A stretch of 64,000 nt of DNA from Pycnococcus provasolii (GCA_049487715.1 CP150579.1:1-64000); one strand, 5' to 3'. Positions 33,999 through 45,865 are shown, counted from the first letter of the stretch. Program-made: numbers and translations. Notes: generated from the letters alone by a model not told the origin.

Positions 33999-36612
33999 AT
34001 GTCCGTGAGCGTGGAAGTGAAGGATGCCGTATTCCGGGAAACGGACGTCTGCCTGGAGGTGTGCGTCGTACGTCATTTCTTTCACGTTTCGCATACAACT
34101 TGAAGACTGTATGTACGCTGACTCACGTTCCACTGCACAACAATAAACTTTCACACACTTGAAACCAAACGAAACGAAATTTACGCAGTCCGCGAAGAAC
34201 TTGCCAGACAAGGCGGACTTCCTGACCAACGCGGACCCGACCATCGTGCTCTTCACGCGCGAAGTCAACAAGTCGGAGGACATGAGCAAGTGGGAGTACG
34301 GGCCGTGGAAGGAATTCGCACGCACGGAAATCATCGAGGACACGTCAACGCCATCCTTCTACACGTGGTTCGTCCTGCCGTACTACAGGGACAGACCTCA
34401 GCCGCTGCTCTTCAAGCTGTACGACTGGGAGTCCATCTCCAGCGAGAACGTGTCACTTGATATGCAGACGCTGCTCGGCGAGTATTACACGTCAGTCACG
34501 ACGCTCGTGCGCACCTCCGGCATGCGCGTTCGCGGCGTCGTGCGCGCGCCCGGCGACGGCGATGACCCTGACGAGATGGCGATGAAGATGGCGGGCAGCG
34601 ACTCGGAAGAGGAGACGGGACCGAAGCACAGTGCCGACGAGCCGTCCATCGGCCTGACGACGGCGAAGGGCATACGCCGCGGGCAGATTGGCGAGGAAAT
34701 CAAGCTGCTCAAAGGGCCAATCACCGACGTGAAGAGCCTGCCTCACCTCACCATCGCGTCGTACTGGACGTACGACAACCCTGTCGTGCCGGAGCAGTGG
34801 GTGCGCATCGCCATGTCCGCGACGGAAGTGCGCATCGCCGCGAGTGCTAAAGTCTCGCAGCCCGACGCATTCATCGAGGTGTACCGAGACAGCGACGGCG
34901 CGTTCGACCTCGTGTACCGCAGCGAAGTTCAGTACGACACGCACCGGCCGAAGTGGAAGCCGTTTGCGATTCCGCTCAGCAGGCTGTGCATGTGCTTTCA
35001 GATGAACAGGCGCGTCGTGATTCGCGTCTTTGACAGTCGGCCGAGAGGATTTCACAAGCTCATCGGAACGTGCGTGCGCACGGCGGAGGAACTCATGCAA
35101 GCAGCGAAGGATGGCACGAAGCTCGACTGCGCCAAGGATCGACACCTGGAGGCGGAGCTGAACATGCTCGACGGCAAGAAGAGCCCGCAGACGGGACCGG
35201 ACGGCGGCGCGCCGAGAGGTCCCAACTTGACAATCAACATGTTCAAGGTGTACGGCATGAAAGGCTCCGTGCTTCCGAGGCACAATCTCGTGGGACGGCA
35301 CGACGCGACGTCGTCGGCGACGCCTGCACCTGCGGCGGAAGCCGCCGGCGGCGGCGGCGACGCGGCGGATGCGCCGCCTGCCGCTCAGCTGACGAAACAA
35401 AAGAGCGTAAGTCGTGCGGACAGGCAGATGGCGATGAAGAGTAGTATCGCCGTGCCACGTCCGAAGGACCTCGGGAAGTCGGAGAAACATCTGCACATGC
35501 GCCAGGCGATCGTCGTTCCTCGAAAATCGTCGAGCCCATTCCCGGAGGACATGCCGCTCTCTCAGGATGTTCGCTTCCTGTGGTCCGTCGCCAGCGACCG
35601 CGTGAGTCGCACGTCCCCGGAGCTAGGTGCGCGCGTTCGCGACTGTCTCTGGACGCTGCACGAGACTGCGCAGCACTCTGGTGCCGCGAAGGAGCATGCT
35701 AAGGAGGAAAGGCGGCGGTCGCGCAGTCCACCTTCGCGACGATTCAGCTCGCGCCCTTCGTCGCGAGCCGGGGCGACGCCGGTGACAGATTTTTTGCGCC
35801 ATCGTCCTCACTCGGCCATGGACTTCAGAACACCGGCAGCCGAAGCGAGCGCGCCAAATCTGGGGGCTGCTTCAGCAGAGTGGGGAACACCGGCAGGGTC
35901 CAGCACCATGGTGGCTGTCCCCGCGACCTTGGCAAGGGGCCGAACGTCGCGCATGGACCTCCCCCCTCGCCCGGGCACATCCGCCGGTTTCACCCCTGGC
36001 ACGAGCGGCCGGAAGCGCTATGCAGACATTGCGGCGCAGAGACACAAGACCGTGGGGCGGTCCTTTGATAGTTCGCAGTCTGCGGTCGATGTTGGGATGC
36101 CGACCACAGCCTCGAAGACGCCGGCTCAGAAGAGACGCTCAAGTGCGCGTGCTCGCACGTCCCCCGGGACAGGATACTCGCTCGCAAGGATGCCCACGGC
36201 ATTCACGCCCGTTCCCCCGCGCTTGATGGAGAAAGATCGGCGTGGTCTTCCAACACACAAGGAGTACCTCCGTCAGCTCCTCGACGCGAACAACCCCGTG
36301 TGGAAACGTGTCGAGAACATCAACCTCCGTCGCGTCACGGGTATCGATAAGCTTGCGATGTATCGCATCATTGCTGCGAAAGGAGGAACGATACAGAACG
36401 CGAAGGTGCCCGCTCCTGCATCACCGCCCGCCTCTCCTCCTGCCCGATCGAAGCCTACGCCTATAGCGTCGCACCTCCGTAGCGGGCCGTCGCACAAGGA
36501 CCTTGCGAAAACGATGCGCTCGATGCGCCGCACAAGCGGGAGTTCGGCAAGCCGTACCCCGTCGTCCGTAGCATTGCCCTCCTCGCTCTCGAGCAGCGCG
36601 GTTGGGTTATGA
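33999..36612 (+). CDS. Copine-like protein with two C2 domains and long disordered tail
   Basis: Exons are 33999-34067 (23 codons, donor GTACGT) and 34189-36612, giving 830 aa. Splicing rebuilds the first C2 strand-loop (CLEVCVSAKNLPDKADFLTN), with Asp residues in calcium-site positions, then ARTEIIEDTSTPSF. The second C2 reads DAFIEVYRDSDGAFDLVYRS, EVQYDTHRPKWKPFAIPLSR and IRVFDSRPRGFHKLIGTC, the copine C2B pattern. The von Willebrand A domain that completes true copines is absent. Instead about 480 residues of Ser/Pro/Arg-rich tail follow, ending with one ordered-looking helix block (HKEYLRQLLDANNPVWKRVE). Copine C2 pairs bind membranes in response to calcium. The partner of this tail is unknown. 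Confidence 0.8.
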
Positions 36613-38289
36613 AATTTATTAATATGATGATCCATGAAAATCGTGAAAATTTTGTCTCTGTTGTTCGCGTGATTTGCTACTGGTATTTTCACGAAGTCCG
36701 TTTCCACGTCGACCGGAGATGTTGACGTATTCCATCGTTCGGTTGCCGTCAGTCAGCGCACGGTCCATGGGCTTCACTGAAATGGGCAACCGAAGTTGGC
36801 CGAGTACACGATGAGCCGTATTAGCACGGTTAGCTTCTTCCGCGACGAAGAAGCTGACCGTGCGCGTCGCGTGAACGTTGTGCGCACCGAGCGCTTCGCC
36901 AGCATTTACAAAAGTTGCGCACAGGTGTCTCCTTGCGCCTAGGAAGGGGGTGAGCAAAACCCTGTCCCGGGTCAAAACCCTGTCCCGACCCATCGTCGAG
37001 GTCGTTGTCGACGTCGACGTCGACGTCGACGCTGCCTCATTTCTTGGGACGCTCTCAATGCACGAAACACGCGACGAACGACCTGTTTCGGACACAGTGT
37101 ACGCCTCACATGCTCGTGCTCGATCGCCATATCAAGCAGTTGTGCGTGCGTTGGTGTGCGTGGTGCCGTGTCGGTGTTCGCCGCCATGATTTGAGTTTTG
37201 ACAACGACGACGTCTCGTTCTCTGGTAATGATGTGATGGTGTGTAAGAAGTCTACGACTCTACGAAATGTGCGGTCGTCAAGCAAAGTTAGCAAACCTCC
37301 CAATTTCAGGGGTCGGGACAGGGTTTTGACCCGGGACAGGGTTTTGCTCACCCCCTTCCTACTCCTTCAGAAATTCGTCCAGCGGGATTGTGCGAGTTTG
37401 TGGGTGTTCTCATGCATGTCCTCAGATTGGAAAACATTGAAAGATTGGAATGTGATGCGGTTCGTCACTTCCGCAACCACACGCTCAATGAATGAATTAA
37501 AGAGCGCGGGCTCTCTGTGAGCGCGAGTGACGACGTCATGTGGCATCTCGCCCTCGTGGCGAGCATTACCTATAATAAGGCTGTATAAGTTGTACGGCAA
37601 TATGGTAATTTTTTTCCACACGCAAGCGGAAGGCTAGTGTAGTCCGCTAGGCGCTAGACGTCATGTGGCATTGTGAGAGCAAGGGAGCTAACGATGGAGA
37701 TTGAAGAGATAAAGAGTGATTGTAACAAAACTTAAAATCGTGGTAACCATCTTGCCGCGTGCAACACCTTTGACTGAAACCCAAGCACTCCAACAACAGC
37801 TGTGCCACCTTAAGTGACCTTAAATACAAGGCACACTGGAGTCGGTGTAGAGTAGTGATAACCACTGTGAGTGGCCGCCACTAATCAAGACTTGAACTCC
37901 CCTCTGACTACGAATCGAGTAGACAGAAGAAAAGGAATGAATCGTTTACAAGGTTCATCGGACGAGCCCATCTAGTGGCTCGCCTACAGGATGCCTCTGG
38001 GCCGTCCGAGGGCCTCAAGAGACACCTCTTCACCATCGTAGACGTGGTGATAAGGCCCTCAATCAAATCTCATCCAAATCCAACTCAATCTATGTCCCCA
38101 CAGACAAAACCAGCGTCCGGGAGCCGCCACTCCTTCACACCATGTCACAAAACCACGTGGCGGAACTCCGAAACCAAACTCACCCAGAAACCCTAAACGT
38201 AACCCTAGACCTAACCCTAGATCCAACCCTAACCCCAAACAAAACCCTAATCCTAGAAACCCCAAATCAGAACCTGCGAGAACCAAACG
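36613..38289. other. Repeat-rich gap with decayed ORF fragments
   Basis: Apart from the MITE (36942-37359) it has minus-strand frames on both sides of it that look protein-like (RTVSFFVAEEANRANTAHRV on one side, HENTHKLAQSRW on the other), but nothing recognisable. A 40-bp stretch near 37530-37570 (GGCATCTCGCCCTCGTGGC) recurs near 42517-42560 on the far side of the copia element. Telomere-like CCCTAA variants run from about 38190 to 38265. Confidence 0.55.
36942..37359. mobile_element. MITE with 50-bp perfect inverted repeats and TA target duplication
   Basis: The left end 36942-36991 (GGAAGGGGGTGAGCAAAACC on) and the right end 37310-37359 are exact reverse complements over 50 bp. TA flanks both ends (36940-36941 and 37360-37361). 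Each arm contains a tandem pair of CAAAACCCTGTCCCG. The 318-bp interior has a GTCGAC array (about 37011-37031) and no transposase. Perfect arms indicate a recent insertion. TA duplication points to Tc1/mariner-type mobilisation. Confidence 0.88.
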
Positions 38290-41200
38290 CCCTCGCTCAC
38301 TCCTCCCGAGCAGGGTCTCGGGGTGCCAGCTCCCTGCACAGTGTCCTGTCACGCAACTTGCAGAAATCGTCGCGCGATAGCCCCTTCGTGAGAAGGTCGG
38401 CCAACTGATCCTTAGTGTCGATGTAGCGCAACTCCAACACCAAACGTCGTACCTGATCGCGTACGTCTTGCAGACGAACGTCGATATGTTTGGTGCGTCC
38501 GCTGTAAACAATATCGCGCAAGATCGTGATGGCGGCTGTATTGTCCTCATATATAACCGTCGGTCCAGGGACGATGATGCCCAATTCTCCAAGCGCACGC
38601 CTTGCGACGATGATGGATGAACAGTTGTCGGCGAGAGCAATAGTTCTGCCTCCGTGCTAGACTTGGCAGTAAGGTGCTGCTTCGTGGACTTCCACATGAA
38701 CGCGCCTTGCTGTCCAAATGCGCCCAACATACCAGAAATCATTTCGGTCGACCTCTCCGGCAAAGTCAGCGTCCACATAGGCACGCATGTTGGATGCCAG
38801 GCATAGCAGGATAAACAGCCCGTAATCGACAGTTGTCGCAAGTAGCCAAGGATGCGCTCAACTTGTTGCCAATCAGCTGCGGTGGGGCGAGCCATGCCTT
38901 GAGCGGCCGCTCGCGTGGCATATGCAAGATCCGGGCGCGAGATTGACCAGGTAGAGCAGCATGCCCACGGCCTCGAAATTGCCAGCTTGAACGTCAGAGA
39001 GCAAAGGAGACGGCGTTGCGGCGGTTCGCTCGCGTAGGCGTGCGAATGAGCCGGTGACGTCGGGGAACGTGTCCAAGATGCGTTGAGCGATCCGTCGGTG
39101 ACACGCACTCCAGATGACGAGCGGCTGAGCTGCATACCGATGATTTGGTCAGCTCGTCACCGTCCTGCCGCGTGAGTTATCAAAAGCAGCATGCAACGAC
39201 GTATACGCCTCCTCCACATCGGCGGAGCGCTGTCGAATACGCGATGTCGTCGACGTAAGTAGCGAAGCAGATAAGAGTTCCGGCAGTGAAATTCCCTTTG
39301 AAAAACAAGCAGGGATCAGCGGCCGATTCGCGTATCCAGCGTCTCGGAGCACGGATCCAGATGCAACCAAAATTGCCGGCCGGCGTCGGATTGCCCATAT
39401 AACGCTCGATGAGCTCGAAGACATCGCCAGTTCCGTCGTCATAGCCAGGCGGTTACGGATATAAACCACACGCGTCTGGGGAGTGTTGCATAGGATTTCC
39501 GACATCGAAGCAGCTCATATAAGGAAGACGCCAGCTCCGTGAAGCGCAATACACATGCGCAAGATGTTAAGAGCGATTTTGCCGAGAATCGGACGTAACT
39601 TCACGTTCACGATCGCCTCGCACGCAGAATCGCGACTGAATCGCTTGACTTCACCAGTGACCGGATCCAGCTTGTATCGATAGACCAAGTGGTAGGCAGA
39701 ATCTCGGCGTTGGGTGGAGTCAGCAAGCTGACGCCGCGACCAGCATCCGAGTTCCCAAAGTGATGTGATCTCCTCCATTTCGCCACGGACGAAATCGGCA
39801 GCGTGGGGGCCGCGCAACATCTCTGCACGATTACCGGGTCTTTCAGCGGCCCGAGGAATGCCATATCCGGGCATGTCCTTGATTGCATACGTACGGCTGC
39901 GTCGGGAGGCGACAAGATTGTCGTATGATCGAAGCTGACGCTCCGCGAGCTGACAATTTCCCCGTTTCCGTGCGCAGAAGGATGTGCCCGGGTTCAGTTC
40001 GCCGTCCGTTCCGGTCGAAGCCTAGGTAAACCCCTTCGGTGGCGCGCGGTGCCAGTTTGTGCGGCCTTGAGCTCGAGCTGACGTGCGAAAAACTCCGAGT
40101 GCCGAATACGCCGGAGCAGGTGAGATCAGGCATCGCGCCGGTTGCGAGCTTGAAAGGCACGCGCCAGTCAATCGTTTTCATCGGCGTGCGGTTGATCACC
40201 TGCGCGGCGTGGGCGAGCGCGTAAGCGTAGAACTTCGCGTCTAGCTTGTGCTGCATCCACACACTGGCGAGCGTCTTGATGAGGTCGACGGCCTTCTCGG
40301 CCGTGCCCACCTGGTGGTGGTCATCGGCGGCAGTGGGCTGGGTGTCGATCTTGTTGGCGCCAAACCATGTCTTAAGCTTGGCGCTTATCAAGTTGCTGCC
40401 GCGGTCGGATTTGATGACGCGAACCGTGCGGCGTCGTGCATGCCAAAAGGCCACCGCCTCCTGGAATGCCGTCTCCATATCGTCCGGGGACTTCCAGGTC
40501 GCGCGATGATGTACCGCGTACATTTGTCGACCGTGATGAGCAGCCCAGTGATCCCATCGATGCCCGGCGTCGAGAGTGGAATGTGGTCGACTACGAGCAC
40601 TTCCCCTGGCGCGGGCTGAGGTGAAACATGTTCGTGGTGCCGAATGCGATCATCGCGCTTGCGCATTCCTCCAGTCGCACACGCCTCGCAGTACGGGATG
40701 GCCGCATTAGGGTAATATTCTTTCTTCGATATTAGTCCCTGCCGAAGCATCTCCTCCAGAACTGCCGGCCCCTTGTGGCCGTGCTTGCAGTGCGTGATCA
40801 GGTTAGTCTGTTCGCGAACTGTCAGGTGGACATGCGACTTGCATGCGGCGCGATCTCCAGGTAGTCCGTACTCCATATCGTGATGAGGTTCCACGCCAAC
40901 TGTGGCGTCACCAAGCATCGGGTCGAGGCGGAGGATCAACACCGGCCACTTGAGGGCTCCAGCGGGCGCGCCATTCGGATGTTGGAACAAGTGAGTTCCG
41001 GCGGCAATTGTGCGCATGGTGGTCCATCCTGTGACGTCGAGATGGTCCCAATCCTGGTACGACTGCTGTGAATCCGACGCCGGTGTGGTTCGCATGTTTC
41101 TGACGTGCAAGGTCGAGAAACTTCTGCGCTTGGCTGTACTCCGGATCGAGAGAACGTTCTCGTAGTCGGCATCATCTGGTAGAGTTTGCGGCGATCGAGG

Positions 41201-41866
41201 CTTCCAGTTTTCGAACGGATTTCTGGGGCTGCCATGGCTCTTAGCGCGTACGTTTTGGCCGTCGTTTCTGCCACATGCCTCGTGTGTAAACTCATGAGCT
41301 ACGTCGGCCTCGAGTTGCCGATACCACTCAAGTGTGGTTGCGTACTCCTCATGCCCAGGGATGTTGAACCAGCCGCGATCCAGTTCGTGGGTGTCGTGGG
41401 CGGCATCGTACTCCGCAGTCCATCTGAGTAGTTCCCGAGCGTTGAAGTCCTCCTCCTGCACGTTGAGACCCTCCACGTCGTCATCGTATCGGCCGCGCCA
41501 CCATCCGGTGTTGGCATCATAGTCGATGATGATGCCCTCGCCGTGTGTTACCGCACCGTCGTCCTCAGAGAAGATTGATCGGAATCGACGACCCACGTAC
41601 TTTCGTGGTGCTGCATGCATGGTGTCGGCGAATTTCTGCGACCTCGGCTTGTGTGTTTTCCCTGAGTACGTGCGGCTGTTCCGGTACGACCGGCCTCGAC
41701 GATCTGCTCCGGGGGCGGGCATCATCGTACCATGCCAAGGCGTCTCCTGACGTGACGTGATGTTGTTGATCTCGGTCGCTCAACCTTGCACCAGTTTCAT
41801 ACGGTCCGATATGCTCAGGTTGCCCGTGACGTTTATGGCCTCCTCCTCTTCGGAGTTGTCAGCCAT
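38290..41866 (-). mobile_element. Degenerate Ty1/copia retrotransposon
   Basis: On the minus strand the order is integrase, reverse transcriptase, RNase H, as in copia. An ATG at 41866 opens a short gag-like start (MADNSEEEEAINVTGNLSIS) that stops at once, and most of gag and the protease is missing. The frame at 41725-40388 has a Tudor-like segment (about 41602-41410), then the HHCC-type zinc region (THCKHGHKG, YCEAC) and the integrase core with VVDHIPLS. The core resumes in another frame (IKSDRGSNLISAKL, HHQVGTAEKAVDL). RT pieces include YKLDPVTGEVKRF and the catalytic YVDD (39257-39246). RNase H pieces are LTAKSSTEAELL, VIYEDNTAAI and DQLADLLTKGLS. At least four frame breaks show it is dead. 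I found no matching LTR pair. Confidence 0.85.
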
Positions 41867-42326
41867 ACTACTCTTCTACTTCAGAGGTCTCCAAGTGTTA
41901 GGTGCTCTGGACGTCCACCGATCGGTGTGAGAGCAAGTGTCATGCCCGGAGGGTGCACTGATGTGTTTGATGTGTTGTTCTTGGTGTGTGCCCCCGGCAC
42001 CGGTGTCACCTTCAGACGCCATAGGTTGTGGTCGAGTGAAAGTAAGTAAAAAGTCAAGAATGACGTTACAAAGAAGGTGAAAGTAAAGCGCGCGCCGCCA
42101 GCGCGCCGCCAATTGAGCGCGTCAGTCAATCAGCGCCAATCACATCAAATCACCATAAAAAGAACGTCTTGAGCAATTATTCCAAAAGGGGAGATTATAG
42201 TGGGCTGTCTGTCTCCCACTATAAACATATCACGTCCTGAAAGTCAAGACGTTTTTCTCCCAAATCAAACCCACAAATCAAATCTCCAGTGGGGGTTTCA
42301 CCAAAACAAACCCCCAATCGATTCGC

Positions 42327-42463
42327 CCCTCTCAGCATTGCTCGACAACAAAGCAGCTAAGTCTGCACATCACCTGAGATGGGCGCTCATGGTGTCTGAA
42401 TACGAGTTCAAGGTGTTGCATCGTCCAGGCATCACGCACCAGAACGCCGATGCACACCTCGCA
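42327..42463 (+). pseudogene. Ty3/gypsy RNase H fragment
   Basis: A plus-strand segment reads LLDNKAAKSAHHLRWALMV then SEYEFKVLHRPGITHQNADA. This is the end of a gypsy-class RNase H (R..W...L.EY.F.V.HRPG..H.NADA). The catalytic parts before it are gone, and the following 230 bp lacks a recognisable integrase. It belongs to a different retroelement class and strand than the neighbouring copia remnant. Confidence 0.75.
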
Positions 42464-43135
42464 ACCACTTGCAAGGTGAGGACATGCCTCGGCCACCTGC
42501 AGGCCGCTAGCCAGCATGACGTCACAGGCATCTCGCCCTCGTGGCGACTGGCGAGCATTCTCGAATGCTTCAAGCGAAGCGCTCAAGCGCGAGACGCGTG
42601 CAAAAAGCCTACATACATGCTTACCTACAACTTACTAAGATACACGAAGTACTGTAACGTACCGGATACAGTGAGACCCGCGTGGAAAAACAGGACGAGC
42701 GCATAAGTGCCCGACCGGGATCCCCAACAACCCTCCCCCGACCCAGGCAGACCCAAGTGGCACGCCCAACGATATGGACATATGGCCCAATTCTACGACG
42801 GATCCCCCTCCACAGAAACCAGACCAGAATAGAGTCAAAACCAGAAAAGAGGCCGTCCCGATGAGGTGTACAGTAAAACCCTTTGAAAGGGGGCTTTTCT
42901 CCAGGCAGCCACCTGGGGTGGGGATAGATTTCGTCAACAAACCTCCCGGGACCCCCCCCCCCCCCCCGACTACGTAGTTCCCCCGCCTGACAGCGAGTGT
43001 TCGAGATTCTAATATCTCACCCGCCCCCCCCTCCAAGCTGCGCCCCGTCACCCCCTCCCAGGTCACGTGGTCGGGTCTGGTCGGCGTATCCCCGTCGCAG
43101 AAACGTTTTTGGAGCGAAAACGTTTTGTCCGAATA
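42464..43135. other. Retroelement debris and kinase gene 5' flank, no gene
   Basis: It begins with the ATCTCGCCCTCGTGGCGA repeat shared with 37540, followed by sequence without coding signal, a run of about 17 C (near 42952), and a C-rich stretch (43020-43060) just upstream of the STN7-like gene. Confidence 0.6.
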
Positions 43136-45574
43136 ATGTCTCCCGTGGCTCGTGCTGGTGCTCGTGCTGCTGGTGCTCGTTTGTCGCATAATAATAAGAA
43201 TAGCTATATACCTGCCCGTAGTGGTGGTGCTGGTAGTATTGGTGGGCTAGGGCGGAGAGGTGGTTCTTGTCGTCCTCTTCGTGTGTTGCCTTTGGGTGCT
43301 GATGCTATTGACGCATCTGTACTTGAAGTACTTCAAGATGCCACTCAGTATGCACAGCAGCTCACTCTTACTGGGGGGATGGTGCTGGGGGATCACTCAA
43401 GTGCCACGGCCCAAGTGGTGACGGACTCCGTCGCAACGTTCGCTTCACACACGCACAATGCTTACAACCTCGCGACGGGGGACCTCTCGTTCGAAATGGT
43501 CGTGCCGCAGTGCGCGAGACAGGCGTGCGGGGACCAAATCTACAGATCCACGCTCGACGCGGAACTCAGAAAAGAAGTCAAGGAACTCACCACGCCGGGA
43601 GGACTCGCGATCCTATCGCTCATACTCGCGTACCTGTCGCTGCCACCGCGCGTCGGCTCGGGCGCCATCGACTACTACCTCCTCGCACCTCTGCAGAGAG
43701 CCATGCAGCCGCGCGTCTCCCGCGACGACTTCGCAATCAGCAAGACGCTTGGCAAGGGTGGGTTCGGAACCGTCTACCTCGCAACCGCGACGAGGGATAT
43801 CAAGGACAGGTACGGAAAGACAGTCTTCGCGCAGGGAAGCAACCTCATCGCCAAGGAGGCGCGCGAGTACGGGTCGGCGGAAAAGTGGATGAACGAACGC
43901 ACGAGGCGCGCGGCGGGACCGTACGTCGCGTCTTACCAAGGCTCGTTCTGCGAAGATGAGACTGTGCGCGCAAGCAACAGCGGGCTGAGCGGAAGCGACG
44001 AGCCGCCGCTCTGGCTGCTTTGGGACTACGAGACGGACGAAACGCTCCGAAGTGTTCTGGAATCGAAGGACTTCCCGTACAACCTCGAGGAGGCTTTCCT
44101 CGGAGAGTCGTACGAGGGAACGCTGCCACGCGGGCCAGCACGCGCACTTCTCACGCACCGCGTCATCTGCCGGCAGATCCTCGAGGCTTTGGCCGCGCTG
44201 CACGCAACGGGCATCGTGCACCGCGACATCAAGCCGGAGAACATCATTCTCGACCGCGGCGACGAACCTGGCGCCGCGAGGCTGAAGATGATCGACCTCG
44301 GCGCGGCGGCAGATCTCAAGACGGGGCGTAATTACGTCCCCCGCGAGTACCTCCTAGACCCGCGCTACGCGCCGCCGGAGGAGTACGTCATGTCCACTCA
44401 GACTGCGGAGCCGCCTCCAGAGCCGATCGCGGCGCTGCTGTCACCCGTCCTGTGGCAGCTGAACCTCCCAGATCGCTTCGACATGTATTCGGTTGGCATT
44501 CTTTTCATGCAGATTGCATGCCCGAATCTGCGCTCAGACAGCTCGCTCAACAGCTTTCGCCGTGCGCTGGAGACGGAAAACTACTCCGTGCGCAGCTGGC
44601 GCGAGACGGTTACGAAGCGAGCGGCGCAGGGTGGTGGGTCTGTGGCTGCTCCGTTGAACGCTTCTAGCTTCTTCAAGGCGATCGGCCTTAACTTTGGGGG
44701 CACGACGTCGACAGCGGATGAGGTGGCCACCGTCGAGGTGCCCGAGGAGGCGGCCTCCACGGAAATGCGTGTCGTGCCCAAGGGATTCGAGGAAGGCTTT
44801 GCAGTTCTCGACGCTTCGCCTGATGGCAGGGCTGATTCCACGCTTTGGTACGTCGTGCGTAAGCTCGTTCGCGAAGACCCGCAGACGCGCGAGAGCAGCT
44901 CGAGAGCTCTGTCGGCGCCATTCTTCTCCTCCAAAAATTCATTCGCACCCTCGGCGGCGGCGATGTCCGTCCTTTCGAGTGCAAGCGCCGCTAGCACGTC
45001 GTCGTCGGATTCGGATTCGTCGAATCTATCAAAAGCACCCGCGTCGCCAATCAAGGGTGGCACGGCTCGCCTTGTCTTCACGTCTCCAGATGCCGCCGAC
45101 GAGGAGGAGGCTGAGCAGGGTGAAGCCGCCGGCGCGCTACGTTGGATGGGAAATGTGATGGCACGCGCGGGTACCGCGGAGAGTGACGGGTTCACCGAGG
45201 CTGAGATGCAGGCTCTTTACGAAGCACAGCAGATGGAGCGTCTTTCGTCCAAGGCATCGAGCAACACGCCGAGCGTGAGTGTGGCGTCGGAGTTCTTGGG
45301 CAAGAGCGTTCAGGCGTCGATCGCCGGACGTCTCGAGCGCGGCGAGAGCCTTCCCGCGGCCCAGCGGCGCCAGCAGGAGAAGTCCGCGAGTGCGAATCCG
45401 TCGGGCGTCGTCGCCGAGGCTGGCGTCGGCGTCGGCGGCGTGAGCAGCGGCAAGTCGAACCTGCGCGGCGGCCTTCGCAGCAGTCTGATTGGCCTCGGTC
45501 TCGGTTCTTTGATTTTGGGCAAGTCGGACAGCGAGGTTGCGCTGGACGCGCAGACGAAGGCTGCGAGGCGATGA
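43136..45574 (+). CDS. STN7: STN7/Stt7-type thylakoid serine/threonine kinase
   Basis: The protein has 812 aa; the start is the first ATG in frame (AATATGTCTCCC). An Arg/Ala/Gly-rich leader fits a plastid transit peptide. A CX4C pair (CARQAC, codons at 43511 and 43526) matches the redox-sensitive lumenal cysteines of Stt7. It precedes a hydrophobic segment (LAILSLILAYLSLP). The stroma-side kinase has LGKGGFGTVY, the Lys in LIAKEA, WMNERTRRAAGPYV, HRDIKPENI and IDLGAAADL (DLG replaces DFG, as in the family), then REYLLDPRYAPPEEYVMSTQ. A 300-residue Ser/Ala-rich C-terminal extension is longer than in plants. This kinase phosphorylates light-harvesting complex II during state transitions, controlled by plastoquinone and cytochrome b6f. 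Confidence 0.95.
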   Translation: MSPVARAGARAAGARLSHNNKNSYIPARSGGAGSIGGLGRRGGSCRPLRVLPLGADAIDASVLEVLQDATQYAQQLTLTGGMVLGDHSSATAQVVTDSVATFASHTHNAYNLATGDLSFEMVVPQCARQACGDQIYRSTLDAELRKEVKELTTPGGLAILSLILAYLSLPPRVGSGAIDYYLLAPLQRAMQPRVSRDDFAISKTLGKGGFGTVYLATATRDIKDRYGKTVFAQGSNLIAKEAREYGSAEKWMNERTRRAAGPYVASYQGSFCEDETVRASNSGLSGSDEPPLWLLWDYETDETLRSVLESKDFPYNLEEAFLGESYEGTLPRGPARALLTHRVICRQILEALAALHATGIVHRDIKPENIILDRGDEPGAARLKMIDLGAAADLKTGRNYVPREYLLDPRYAPPEEYVMSTQTAEPPPEPIAALLSPVLWQLNLPDRFDMYSVGILFMQIACPNLRSDSSLNSFRRALETENYSVRSWRETVTKRAAQGGGSVAAPLNASSFFKAIGLNFGGTTSTADEVATVEVPEEAASTEMRVVPKGFEEGFAVLDASPDGRADSTLWYVVRKLVREDPQTRESSSRALSAPFFSSKNSFAPSAAAMSVLSSASAASTSSSDSDSSNLSKAPASPIKGGTARLVFTSPDAADEEEAEQGEAAGALRWMGNVMARAGTAESDGFTEAEMQALYEAQQMERLSSKASSNTPSVSVASEFLGKSVQASIAGRLERGESLPAAQRRQQEKSASANPSGVVAEAGVGVGGVSSGKSNLRGGLRSSLIGLGLGSLILGKSDSEVALDAQTKAARR

Positions 45575-45865
45575 GAAAACAACACAACACCAACACCAAC
45601 ACAAAAAAAAGTATAAGTCTACCATAGTAACCGGGTCCACCTAACATTACAATATACGTGAACGTCGCCCGGCAAGCCTGGCAGCCTGGAGCAGGGAGAG
45701 GGGAGAAAGAAGGGGGAACGGAGGCGTGTGGTACGAAATAGTTTCATCCGTGTACCTAAAGGGTAGGGATTGGGGATCCTTCTTAGAACCAATCCTGATA
45801 GTTCCTCGGCTGTCTCCTGCCTCCTCTGTTCCTCCCCCTTCTTCCCTTCTTCATTCTTTTTCGTA

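Noticed and set aside
34492-35496. 334-aa minus-strand ORF inside the copine-like gene
   Set aside because: Composition is Arg/His/Val-rich as expected for antisense of a C2 domain gene; the plus strand shows clear C2 motifs.
37630-42200. LTR pair for the copia element
   Set aside because: I compared sequence on both flanks and found only the 40-bp shared repeat, in positions that do not fit LTR ends; no TG...CA pair or tRNA primer site was convincing.
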